64,000 bases of DNA from the NCBI GenBank assembly GCA_001898485.1, contig MKTY01000010.1:1-64000 (forward strand), given 5' to 3'. Positions 18,801-26,207 of this stretch are shown here, piece by piece. A program made the translations under genes and the position numbers. This DNA is from Sphingobacteriales bacterium 46-32 (lineage in GTDB: Bacteria > Bacteroidota > Bacteroidia > Chitinophagales > Chitinophagaceae). Under the pieces are notes generated by a model that worked only from the letters and a program-made list of their open reading frames with translations, was not told where the DNA came from and searched no databases. The first letter of the stretch is position 1, and every line of letters begins with the position of its first letter.

Positions 18801-19803
18801 ATGCGCTGATGCGGGTAGGCTGTCCAGTATGCTCCCAAAGCAGTTTTAATTCGCCTTTTTCGGAGATGCGGTAAATGCGGCCATAGTATTCAAAGTAAAA
18901 GCGACCGCGCGAGTCGACACGTATATTATTATGTCCCATTATTGCATCCGCCTTTCGGGGTGGGAGGATAATAGTGCGCGCACTTTTATTAGTTACATCA
19001 AGCAGCGTGAGTTTATCGTTCTCCAGCATGGCAATTCTGTGGCCGGGAGCACTGGCGATTGAAAATTTTTCACCAAACGGATCATTCTCCAGGGCAGTCC
19101 ATCGCTGTTTGAGAGTGGTATTAAACCCATGCCACTCAAATTTCTTTTGTGCTGTATCACTAATCTCTACGCCTTTTTCACTTACCACATATATCCTTCC
19201 CTCGGCTGATTGGGTGATGGCACTGATTGTGTCGTTATGTAACAGTCCATTGGCTGTACTGGCATAGTACATTTTTCCGGTCCTGCCATTTAACCAGCCA
19301 ATACCTTTATTATTATTGACCGTAAAAAACCAGTTGGGACTATCATAGCCAAACCGGTATGATTGCCAGCGGATGCCGGGTATCCCGGCCAGTTGGTTAC
19401 GAATGGTATTGGGCGTGGTTTTAAAAGTCCGGAGGTTAAATTCATCTGCCTGGGTGGGACTGTAATAAATCGTCACTGTATTATCAGCCAGTTTTCCCAG
19501 CGCCAGCAATGTATTGGTGGAAAGTCCTGTTGAGTCTTTAGGTGAATAGCGAAATGTTCTGAAAGCCCGGCCATCGTAGCGGCAAAAACCATCGAAAGTG
19601 CTTAACCAGATAAATCCGTCTGCATCCTGTATAATACCTGTAATATAGCTTTGCGGCAACCCGTCTTCCACACCAAAATGCTGCTGATTGGTAAAGAGGC
19701 GTTCCTGTGAAAACAAACGGGATGATGCCAGCAACAATAGCACTGCTACAGATAAACGCAGCAGGGCTGCTGACAAAGGCCGGTAAAAAGAATAATGAGT
19801 CAA
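15808..19803 (-). CDS. Hybrid two-component system sensor/regulator (HTCS)
   Basis: Single 1331-residue protein combining a whole phosphorelay: signal peptide (1-33), two beta-propeller sensor domains (about 40-690), Y_Y_Y domain (about 700-780), membrane helix (about 790-815), HisKA with His836 in THEFRTPL, HATPase (NLLSNALKF, DNGPGIP, GGTGIGL), receiver with Asp1128 in ISDVMMPG, and AraC-type DNA-binding domain (about 1230-1331). HTCS proteins usually sense oligosaccharides in the periplasm and switch on a nearby polysaccharide-utilisation locus. None is adjacent here, although a GH20 gene lies 6 kb away. A CAAATTTA at 19826-19833 (TAAATTTG on the minus strand) may be the -7 box. Confidence 0.97.
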   Translation of the reverse strand: MTHYSFYRPLSAALLRLSVAVLLLLASSRLFSQERLFTNQQHFGVEDGLPQSYITGIIQDADGFIWLSTFDGFCRYDGRAFRTFRYSPKDSTGLSTNTLLALGKLADNTVTIYYSPTQADEFNLRTFKTTPNTIRNQLAGIPGIRWQSYRFGYDSPNWFFTVNNNKGIGWLNGRTGKMYYASTANGLLHNDTISAITQSAEGRIYVVSEKGVEISDTAQKKFEWHGFNTTLKQRWTALENDPFGEKFSIASAPGHRIAMLENDKLTLLDVTNKSARTIILPPRKADAIMGHNNIRVDSRGRFYFEYYGRIYRISEKGELKLLWEHTGQPTRISALFIDRSDVLWLSLNAQGLLKIDLKALHFESYKYRSNFIGEMTMWIGGDKSMLPYEWDYPDASYYFRQAIDSKNNFYTCNSWYQPAGIFQFTAQGFRRFPHLPDNKVFYAVVSRANGEIWAFDHTEAVWYKWNDFNAVPEKQQPDPASYADVELADAREIGGYIWMTTYMHGLFQFDGKKIVAKYAGPVGNNTVPKTLTEICVDPVNKNRFWIGSRGGGLLLWDVHKGLQRIYTTEDGLPNNTVYCILPDKKGRIWCSTNRGLFRLDPATGHIIAFEKTDGLQSNEFNRAHKFVLPDGRLVFGGLDGYTVLNPDDFDTDNKTDQVPVLLTGFQINNEPQDINIANSIVKGSLSTLSSIVLPHDKNYLRFEFAALLYNQPQRTRYRYQLAGADKGWIENGYSNVASYSALPPGHYTFRINATADNGLWSEAVKEIKIVINPPFWATWWAWLTYALIAVVLVRWYLVFREKRLKIQQNLAFEKREALRLREVDELKDRFFSNITHEFRTPLTLIITPLEKLAQDNSLSPVAISNVKTAQRNSKQLLRLINEFLDFSKLNDGQLKLKTAAGELAVFTADCVASFDIAAKEKNIALTFTATKVTGYYLFDEEKWEKIVTNLLSNALKFTPVNGQVAVTLSVDEDEMIQLTVTDNGPGIPAELQQKIFTRFYQVDDSAIRHYGGTGIGLSLVKELTELMQGSIQLHSRPGDLTSFIVSVPMKKVEHGENTAAAATIVNQQQQSPVADADAPLLLIVEDNDELRSFLVESMGKYYRVLEAADGLKAWDLILQEMPDMVISDVMMPGQDGFDLCKRSKTDNRTAHIGFILLTSKAAHEARLQGLGTGADDYITKPFNLYELELRVGNLYQLQQKQRAWLQLQLKHNAPADPLPEITDPFLLQLYKEMDAKLEDPELGVDYLCKTMAMSRSTLNRKLKSLLNISTNDLIRQYRLQKAASLISDGLDITSAAYRVGFSSPSYFSQCFREKYGMTPSDWVSNQHLTQN

Positions 19804-20066
19804 GGTGGTTAGTCGCTGGCAGAAACAAATTTATTGAATAATTACTTAATAAATTAAGCAGGGTTATGCGGAATAGTGGCTGCAATATCCCCCTGGCTTT
19901 TACAGCGATGGCCTTAGAAGATATCGGTGGATAGCGCATGCCGGTACCTTCCGTTATTATCTGTCAGGAGTGCTTTTGTGCTCCCTGTTATTTATCCTTT
20001 TTGGGGATATTGGTTGTTGGTGCAGACAACCTGCCGCCGAGAATCGGTACGGTATTGCCGTCGACC

Positions 20067-20360
20067 TTATATTTTATCAAGAACTTTTGTTCGATTTCCC
20101 GGATATATACAAGGTACTTCCAGGCTGTCTATGCCTGGATCCAGGTCCTGGGGAGAAGCGATCACATGTATGGAGGAGGAAGCGTGTAAGCCAGGTTCGT
20201 TCATATGCACTTCCCTGGTTACCGGAGGCTTGTGATCGTGAAAAACATGGTCTGCTCCATAGGCTGCGCCAAAAACGCCTGCTGTGAGAAGTAACCCGGC
20301 CAGTGCCTGCCTGAGTAGTTTGCGGCCGTCACGTTTGCTTTCGAATTCGTACCTGTTCAT
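20067..20360 (-). CDS. Small hypothetical protein with one membrane helix
   Basis: Unrecognised 97-residue protein. A basic N-terminus (KRDGRKLLRQ) precedes a hydrophobic segment at about 18-36, then a polar tail. Orientation by the positive-inside rule puts the tail outside. Plus-strand frames over the same bases (19927-20287) look like shadows. It lies between the HTCS and the amidohydrolase genes in the same direction. No family is recognised. Confidence 0.5.
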   Translation of the reverse strand: MNRYEFESKRDGRKLLRQALAGLLLTAGVFGAAYGADHVFHDHKPPVTREVHMNEPGLHASSSIHVIASPQDLDPGIDSLEVPCIYPGNRTKVLDKI

Positions 20361-20761
20361 GGTGGTTAAGGTTTAAGGTGATACTTCTAATATAGGAAAT
20401 TTGTGGGGATGAAACAGCATCCACGCCTTTTCCGGTATATACAGAGATGCCAGGGAATATTATGATACCAAAAAAACCTGTCAGGCCAGAGTTCATCCCG
20501 GCTTATGAAACCATCTGAATTTATTGCTGCATATAGAAATCCTTCCCCTCAAAAGGAATTGGAGGAACTACGGACGTATTTTTCTATTAAACCTGCAGGT
20601 GCGTTAGATGATACAGGGGAGATGAAAACCTTGATTTCAGAACCAAGCTGACAGAACCTGCAATAAGGGATTTGGATAAACGGTTATTCAATCCGGTTAG
20701 TTGCTGGCAAATCAGATATTACAGGTTGTAGCAGTTGAACCAGCCGTTTTCTTTCAGTTCG
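20361..20761. other. Intergenic region with a possible 48-codon ORF
   Basis: No recognised gene. An ATG at 20505 on the plus strand opens 48 codons to a TGA at 20649-20651 (start MKPSEFIAAYRNPSPQ, hydrophilic, with protein-like composition). It could be a small protein or the remnant of a larger one. The region also has to hold the promoter of the small membrane-protein gene. Confidence 0.3.
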
Positions 20762-22495
20762 TTAATCAATAAAGTATACCTTTTTGATTTTATTATTTTC
20801 TATATGATAGATCGCAACAGCCTCTATCATTTTATTGCTGAACCGGACACGTTCTTTATCTATTACCACATTGCCCTGTTCAATTCGGCCTAAAAGCTCA
20901 CAATGCAGATCAGGGGTGGTCTCAAACATGCCTGAATACTCTTTTCGCATTTGTTCCTTGCCTTTGTACAATAGTTTACCTGGAAATAAGTATACCTCCA
21001 CGTCATCTGCATACGGTTCGAGGAAAGCTTCAATATTTCTGAGGTTATACGCATTTAATTGCCGTTGGGCCAGGGCAACGGGAGTTTCAGCTATCAGGGT
21101 ATCGGGATTGATGACAATACCTCTGTTGATGACCCGGAATATTTTTGTGGTATTTTCAATGCTGTCAATAGGGTTGGCTGATAATAAAAGCAGGTTGGCT
21201 TTTTTACCAACGGTAATGCTTCCAAACTCATTTTCTTTGTTTAAAACCTTTGCTCCGTTAATAGTAGAGGCCTGCATGATCTGCCAGTTACTCATTCCGC
21301 TTTTCTGCATCCGTTTTAATTCTGCCAGGTACGAGGCAGCGTGTAAGGTGCCGATATTTCCCGCATCGGTTCCGGTTGCAATAGTAACTCCGGCTGCTGC
21401 CAGTTTTTTCAGGTTTTCCAAACAGATATTGTTGGTCTGACCGGTTTTTGACTGATAGGCGGCTGATCGTATTATTCTCTTATATCTGTTGATAAGCGAG
21501 GTATCGGGCAAATGTTTTAAATCGAGCAGGCTGCCCAGTTGATAAGGATCTGCTGTACTTAACTCATGATTGCTGATGTCAAATTTTTGTCCCAGCGTAT
21601 TATCATAACCATCCATGACCTGCAATGTGGGACAAAGAACTGTCTTATTTTTTTTCAGTAGTTGTACAAAGTCGTCTTTTATAATTTCGTCTTCAACACT
21701 GTGAACCAGGAAATCGGCTCCGTTTTCTACAGCCAGCTGGGCTGTTATACGTTCGGTGGCATGTACCGCTACTTTCAATTTGTTTTTGTGCGCTTCTTCA
21801 ATAATGGCTTTGATAACAGGCAGGTTTTTCTGCGCACTTGCTTCTTTATCTAAACCATCGGCACCGGCTATATACCAGATTTTGATAAAATCCGGTTTAT
21901 AAGGCAATTGTGCCTGTACCATTTTTATTCCATCTTCTACGGTCTTTACCAGGCTAAAAGGAGCTTCATCGCCCATATTTTTATATTCTTTGGGCTCATA
22001 AGTAGTGAGCAGCGGGCCTGTTATGTAAATACTGGGTGCATATGACGCATCTGTATAAGTGGTTCTTTGTTTCAGATAGCTGTAAGATGATCCTACATCA
22101 ACCACCGTAGTGATACCATTTTTCAAATATCTCCGCAGCTTATCTTCCATCGTTTGGTGAGCCAGTTTCATTTCTGTTGAATAGGGAGTATGGCTCATCA
22201 GGTCAATTACATCCGGTCGGGTATATAAACCACCATTCTGAAAGAAATGAATGTGGGCATCTGTTAGTCCGGGAAACAGGTATTTTCCGGTTCCATCGAT
22301 TACAGAAGCGTCACCGGGAATTTTTACCCTGGCAGGTTGAATTTTCGAAATGATATCATTGGTAATAATAACCGTTTGATTGGGCACCAGTTTTTGCTTT
22401 TCAACATCGGCCACCGTAACGTTGGTTATGTACGTTTGGGCAAATGCCGGACAAGCGGCCAGCAGCAGTATAGCAGACAGGAGTTTGGTTATCAT
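20762..22495 (-). CDS. Secreted amidohydrolase with C-terminal NTF2-like domain
   Basis: Protein of 577 residues: signal peptide (MITKLLSAILLLAACPAFAQ), amidohydrolase (TIM-barrel metallohydrolase) domain with the HxH metal pair in DAHIHF, a His in KVAVHATERI, another in LVHSVEDE and the catalytic Asp in TGTDAGN, then at about residue 470 an NTF2/SnoaL-like alpha+beta domain (LNAYNLRNIEAFLEPYADD...). The fold family hydrolyses amide bonds such as dipeptides or cyclic imides; the exact substrate is not evident. Fusion to an NTF2-like domain is unusual. It is a single gene, exported to the periplasm. Confidence 0.9.
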   Translation of the reverse strand: MITKLLSAILLLAACPAFAQTYITNVTVADVEKQKLVPNQTVIITNDIISKIQPARVKIPGDASVIDGTGKYLFPGLTDAHIHFFQNGGLYTRPDVIDLMSHTPYSTEMKLAHQTMEDKLRRYLKNGITTVVDVGSSYSYLKQRTTYTDASYAPSIYITGPLLTTYEPKEYKNMGDEAPFSLVKTVEDGIKMVQAQLPYKPDFIKIWYIAGADGLDKEASAQKNLPVIKAIIEEAHKNKLKVAVHATERITAQLAVENGADFLVHSVEDEIIKDDFVQLLKKNKTVLCPTLQVMDGYDNTLGQKFDISNHELSTADPYQLGSLLDLKHLPDTSLINRYKRIIRSAAYQSKTGQTNNICLENLKKLAAAGVTIATGTDAGNIGTLHAASYLAELKRMQKSGMSNWQIMQASTINGAKVLNKENEFGSITVGKKANLLLLSANPIDSIENTTKIFRVINRGIVINPDTLIAETPVALAQRQLNAYNLRNIEAFLEPYADDVEVYLFPGKLLYKGKEQMRKEYSGMFETTPDLHCELLGRIEQGNVVIDKERVRFSNKMIEAVAIYHIENNKIKKVYFID

Positions 22496-22777
22496 GTATA
22501 TTTATTTTTCTGTTTTCAACAACGCGTGAGGTAGCTATAACCAGGGCCCTGTATATCCGTGTTTAATTCCTCTTTCTAAGATATATTTTTGAGGCGATAC
22601 AGCAACAACGGTACTGCTGAAATTAGGACGAAAGCCGCATATTTTAAAATCTGGTCTTTTTCCCGTTTAAGGATGACTACATCCGGGTTTTCTGACTTAT
22701 GAGCCCTGGTCTGTTTCAGAATCCGGCTTATGTAGTTGTGTTTATGGGTAGGATTGGTAACGGAGCAACTGTATTTC

Positions 22778-22804
22778 AAAAAAAGCCCCGGCAAAAGCCG
22801 GGGC
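22778..22804 (-). terminator. Intrinsic terminator of the blaI-M56-heptad operon
   Basis: Perfect 8-bp stem (22785-22792 with 22797-22804) around an AAAA loop, followed on the minus strand by seven T residues (22784 to 22778). It lies 29 bases after the stop of the heptad-repeat protein gene. The 282 bases to its left hold no credible gene. Confidence 0.9.
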
Positions 22805-22832
22805 CGTTTTTCATAGCTCTATAAATAATCAA

Positions 22833-23672
22833 TCAATCCATAGAAATTCTTCTGAAAGAATCGTTACGCTCGTACCTGATTTGCTTTCCTTTCAGATATT
22901 TTGCTTTAAACTGGCTGTGCAGTTTATCGCTTTGTTTTACCCCGTTTACTACAAATTCCTTATCATCGAGCACGATGGTTTTTAATTCGTCGCGGCTGTC
23001 TGCGATTTTTTCAGTGACAATTTCATCAAGCATTTTTTCCATCAGTGCCCTGTTTTTTTCAGCTTCCTTGCGTTGTATTTCCGCTTCTGCACGTTGTTTC
23101 TCGGCTTCTTTTCGTTGCATTTCGGCTTCTGCACGGAATTCATCAGCTTTTTTGCGTTGTTGCTCTGCTTCCAGTCTCATTTTGTCGGCATCTTTACGTT
23201 GCTTTTCTGCTTCGAAACGTTGTTTGCTGGCCTGCTCACGTTGTTTATCTGCTTCTGCGCGGAAAACAGCTGCCTGTTTCCGTTGTACTTCGGCTTCTTC
23301 CCGTTGCTTCTCTGCTTCGAAGCGTTGTTTTTCGGCCTGTTTCCGTTGTACTTCCGCTTCCTTCCTCATTTTTTCCGCTTCTTCCTGTTGCTTTTTTACT
23401 TCTATGAGCACTTCATTGATCAGTGACTCATATTTGGAGTAGTCTTCGGGTGCCACTTTTACTCCATCCCGGAACATTTCGGTGATTTTATTGCCCGTCA
23501 TCCGGATTTTATATTTATGGTCATCACGCGAAAAGTTGAGCGTGGTTTCATCATCGTCTGTATAGACAGATCTGATTTCTGTTGAAGTGCCCGATTTTTG
23601 TGCAGCTGCCGGCATAGCAGAAAATGTCAGGGAGGCTATCGCCAATGAGGCGAATAAGAGTTTGCTTTTCAT
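22833..23672 (-). CDS. Secreted heptad-repeat protein
   Basis: Protein of 279 residues from the ATG at 23672, giving a clean signal peptide (KLLFASLAIASLTFSAMPAAAQ). A short strand-rich domain (27-92) leads into 16 consecutive seven-residue units of pattern xxAxxxR (97-208), then a C-terminal domain of about 70 residues. The repeats should form one long, highly charged helix, either a coiled coil or a single stable helix about 17 nm long. The same repeat ends the adjacent M56 metallopeptidase. The third gene of the BlaI operon is therefore a candidate partner or substrate of the peptidase. Function unknown. Confidence 0.88.
   Translation of the reverse strand: MKSKLLFASLAIASLTFSAMPAAAQKSGTSTEIRSVYTDDDETTLNFSRDDHKYKIRMTGNKITEMFRDGVKVAPEDYSKYESLINEVLIEVKKQQEEAEKMRKEAEVQRKQAEKQRFEAEKQREEAEVQRKQAAVFRAEADKQREQASKQRFEAEKQRKDADKMRLEAEQQRKKADEFRAEAEMQRKEAEKQRAEAEIQRKEAEKNRALMEKMLDEIVTEKIADSRDELKTIVLDDKEFVVNGVKQSDKLHSQFKAKYLKGKQIRYERNDSFRRISMD
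23049..23384 (-). repeat. 21-bp coding repeats (16 heptads)
   Basis: Degenerate tandem 21-base units coding for sixteen xxAxxxR heptads (EAEKQR-like) in the secreted protein. Period and frame are kept throughout with no interruption. Confidence 0.9.
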
Positions 23673-23846
23673 GTTGTTTTTATTTAAGATGAACAGTTGA
23701 GGCAAAAAATGGCCTGTACGTCTTACAGACGCTTTTTTGCTTATTACATTATTTAAGGGCTGTGATAGGTTGAGAAATGTCAGGTGTACCTGCTGACTTT
23801 TCCTTATTGAGTTAAGCTATTGTTGAATGTGGTATAATAATCTTAT

Positions 23847-25415
23847 TTATGCTTTATTTGACTTTGTATTTTCTGACCGGATCAATTCAGCTTGACGACG
23901 CAGCTTTTCTGCCTGTATCCGTTGCAGTTCTGCTTCTTTTCGCTGCACTTCCGCCTGTGCACGAAACTCATCCGCTTTTTTCCGTTGTACTTCTGCTTCT
24001 TCCCGTTGTTTCTGTGCTTCGAAGCGTTGTATTTCCGCCTCCTTACGTTGCGTCTCCGCTTCAGCACGGGAAAGAGCAGCCAGTTGGCGAAGCTCATCCG
24101 CTTCCTTCCGCTGTTTTTCGGCCAGCCTACGTTGCTCATCCGCTTCTTCCCGTTTTTTGTCTATTGTATGGAGCGTTGTTTTTTCAGGAGCGCTATATGA
24201 AATAGTGCTGATCTGTTGTTTTACTGTTTCATGTATGTCAATAGCCGCAGTGCGATCAGGTTGCGCCTGCCTTGTAGTTTTTCTGACGGGCTTTGTGGAG
24301 GTCGATTTGCTGGTTTCTGATGCCTGCATTGCGATAGCATTAAAGTAGGACACTGATGCAGTCGCATCCCTATTGGCCGGTACAGCTGCAAATGATTGTT
24401 TAACGGTCTCAGGTACTTTGTTAGCACTTTGTGTCAGCAAAGCTGTACAGACCACGATACTCATTGCTGCGAATACACCTTCAAAAGCAGACAGGCTTCT
24501 GTTTTTGCTGTACACGATCCGGAAAATCCGGTTAAAAAGACTTTTACCCTGCCCCGGAAAACCAAGGGCATAAGATGGATGCTGCATCATGTGCTCCCGG
24601 AAACGGATAAGCGCATTTACATACCGCTCTTTATCGTGCGTATGCACAATCACCACATCATCGCAGCAGTTTTCCCGTTCCGAACGTAGAAGGGAAGATA
24701 TCCATAAAAAACCGGGATTAAAGAAGAAGACCATCTCCGCAATACGCTGAATAAGGTTTACGAAATAATCATGGCGGCGGATATGTGCCAGCTCATGCAG
24801 CAATACAGCTTCCATTTCTGCTGCAGAAAGATTATTGAATATGCCTGCGGGCACGAGTACCACTGGTTTCAGGTGTCCGATTACGAGCGGCACATTTACC
24901 AGGGCAGATTCGAGGAGGCGTACCGGTGTATGGATATTCAACTGGCTGCATAACTTTTTAAACCGGAGTTGCCACTCTGCCACAGGTGCAACAGTAAATT
25001 CGGTTCTTAACCGGCGCACCTGCTGCAGATCGTTGACCATCTTTATGGCCCTGGCCATGAAAAGAATAAACCAGACAGATACAATCCAGGTCCTGTAGCC
25101 GGTGAGTACGGTATCGAGCCATGTAAGTACCTGCTGTACCAGCGGCAGGGCACTGTGTCCGGCGATTTTAGCGGCCGGGCCTGTATCGGTATTTAACCCA
25201 TAGTCATTCCAGGTTATGATGAATACGGCAACTATGGCTATTAGAAATGCAAAGAAACTAAAGCAGAGTAATCCATACCGCAGCGAAGGAGAGGAGCGTT
25301 TGGTGGTCAGCATGATCACTGCACCTGCAATGGTTAGTAATAAACCCATCCATAGCGAATGCACAAATGTCCAGCTAAGGGAGCGCAGTAGGTTATCAGA
25401 AAAAAGTAATGTCAT
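23847..25415 (-). CDS. BlaR1-type M56 metallopeptidase with C-terminal heptad repeats
   Basis: Protein of 522 residues. Membrane helices near 14-36, 46-70 and 108-125, then the M56 zinc protease domain with H207-E208-L-A-H211 and the RSERENCCDD segment supplying the third ligand, then a fourth helix near 313-330. In BlaR1/MecR1 the part beyond that helix is a penicillin-binding sensor; here it is a linker of about 90 residues and 13 xxAxxxR heptads (423-513). It should be activated by a periplasmic signal and cleave the BlaI-type repressor encoded 12 bases upstream. The signal is unknown; a beta-lactam sensor domain is absent. Confidence 0.92.
   Translation of the reverse strand: MTLLFSDNLLRSLSWTFVHSLWMGLLLTIAGAVIMLTTKRSSPSLRYGLLCFSFFAFLIAIVAVFIITWNDYGLNTDTGPAAKIAGHSALPLVQQVLTWLDTVLTGYRTWIVSVWFILFMARAIKMVNDLQQVRRLRTEFTVAPVAEWQLRFKKLCSQLNIHTPVRLLESALVNVPLVIGHLKPVVLVPAGIFNNLSAAEMEAVLLHELAHIRRHDYFVNLIQRIAEMVFFFNPGFLWISSLLRSERENCCDDVVIVHTHDKERYVNALIRFREHMMQHPSYALGFPGQGKSLFNRIFRIVYSKNRSLSAFEGVFAAMSIVVCTALLTQSANKVPETVKQSFAAVPANRDATASVSYFNAIAMQASETSKSTSTKPVRKTTRQAQPDRTAAIDIHETVKQQISTISYSAPEKTTLHTIDKKREEADEQRRLAEKQRKEADELRQLAALSRAEAETQRKEAEIQRFEAQKQREEAEVQRKKADEFRAQAEVQRKEAELQRIQAEKLRRQAELIRSENTKSNKA
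23877..24149 (-). repeat. 21-bp coding repeats (13 heptads)
   Basis: Thirteen in-frame 21-base units at the 3' end of the M56 gene. The piece at 23983-24039 is nearly identical in DNA to 23281-23337 in the downstream gene, so the two repeat arrays share a recent origin or exchange sequence. Confidence 0.88.
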
Positions 25416-25427
25416 ACTTTCTCTTGT

Positions 25428-25835
25428 TTATTTCTTTTGGTCAGAAAGTTTTTGAGCAAGCTCTTTTAATACCTGCAGTTCACGTGCAGATGTTTTTTCG
25501 TTATCGATCAGGGCCATTACCAGGCTGCTTACCGAACCGTTGTACATGGTGTCTACAAACCTGCCAAGCACTTCTCCTTTGGTTTTTTCTTCATCCAGCA
25601 GGGAAGAGTAGATATGTTTCATGCTCGATTCATCGCGCGCAAGCATACCTTTTTCAGTCATCACCTGCATAAGTTTAAGGGTAGTCGTATATTGAACGGC
25701 TTCCTTATGCTCGTTCAGCGTATCGTGCACAAAACGTACAGTAGAAGGGCCATGGGCCCACAATACCTGCAGTACATCCATCTCTGCTTTTGTTGGAGTC
25801 GCGGCGGCCTGATTATCTTTCTTTGAACCTTTCAT
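25428..25835 (-). CDS. BlaI/MecI/CopY-family repressor
   Basis: Winged-helix repressor of 135 residues from the ATG at 25835; a frame to 25901 adds 22 residues across the putative operator and is rejected. TKAEMDVLQVLW and the TTTLKLMQVMTEKGML block are the typical DNA-binding segments, with a C-terminal dimerisation helix pair. In known systems the partner M56 protease cuts the repressor and frees the promoter. It is the first gene of the operon with the M56 peptidase and heptad protein; a palindrome upstream suggests autoregulation. Confidence 0.93.
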   Translation of the reverse strand: MKGSKKDNQAAATPTKAEMDVLQVLWAHGPSTVRFVHDTLNEHKEAVQYTTTLKLMQVMTEKGMLARDESSMKHIYSSLLDEEKTKGEVLGRFVDTMYNGSVSSLVMALIDNEKTSARELQVLKELAQKLSDQKK

Positions 25836-25849
25836 ACAGCCAAGGTACG

Positions 25850-25871
25850 ATAAAAAACGTACGTTTTGTAT
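25850..25871. promoter_or_regulatory. Candidate BlaI-type operator (22-bp dyad)
   Basis: ATA-n-AAAACGT / ACGTTTT-n-TAT, with 10 of 11 positions in each half symmetric and a perfect 14-bp core at 25854-25867. It lies 15 bases upstream of the repressor ATG, where bound repressor would block transcription. The length and the ACGT centre resemble other dyad operators of this family only loosely. Confidence 0.55.
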
Positions 25872-26207
25872 ATCATCCTGTTTTTTTTTATTTTTTAACA
25901 ATTGGCGGGTGGCGTTGGAAGGGCGGGGTTTTGCCGGTGGATTTATGAAAAATCAGTGGCGGGCCAGGAATATTTTCTGTTTGTATATTACAAAACTGCC
26001 TTTACCACTACGTGTATACGGAAATGACTGCTGCCTTCCTGGTTGCATCCGATCAGGCTGTGCAGACTGGAAGAGGGTTTATTTTGTTCTGTTAAAGACA
26101 TTAACCGGCCTGCTTTAACGGGATTTATCTATAATGTGTAATAAACAGTTTATATAATTTTTTAAGTTGCCGGCTTCCTGTCAAACCTCAACAAATAGTA
26201 AACGATT
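25872..26207. other. Divergent intergenic region
   Basis: Separates the repressor operon (left) from the hexosaminidase gene (right). A 69-codon plus-strand frame at 25909-26118 shows no protein-like content. No further palindrome or consensus promoter was recognised. Confidence 0.4.

Noticed and set aside
19927-20287. Overlapping plus-strand frames
   Set aside because: They are antisense to the small minus-strand membrane protein and rich in Cys/Arg, with no recognisable content.
22576-22794. 72-codon minus-strand frame with a hydrophobic tail
   Set aside because: Its only start codon lies inside the terminator hairpin of the operon, and the content is not protein-like at the N-terminus.
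23049-24149. 21-base periodic repeats resembling a CRISPR or satellite array
   Set aside because: The repeats are in frame, degenerate and without spacers; they encode heptads in two genes.
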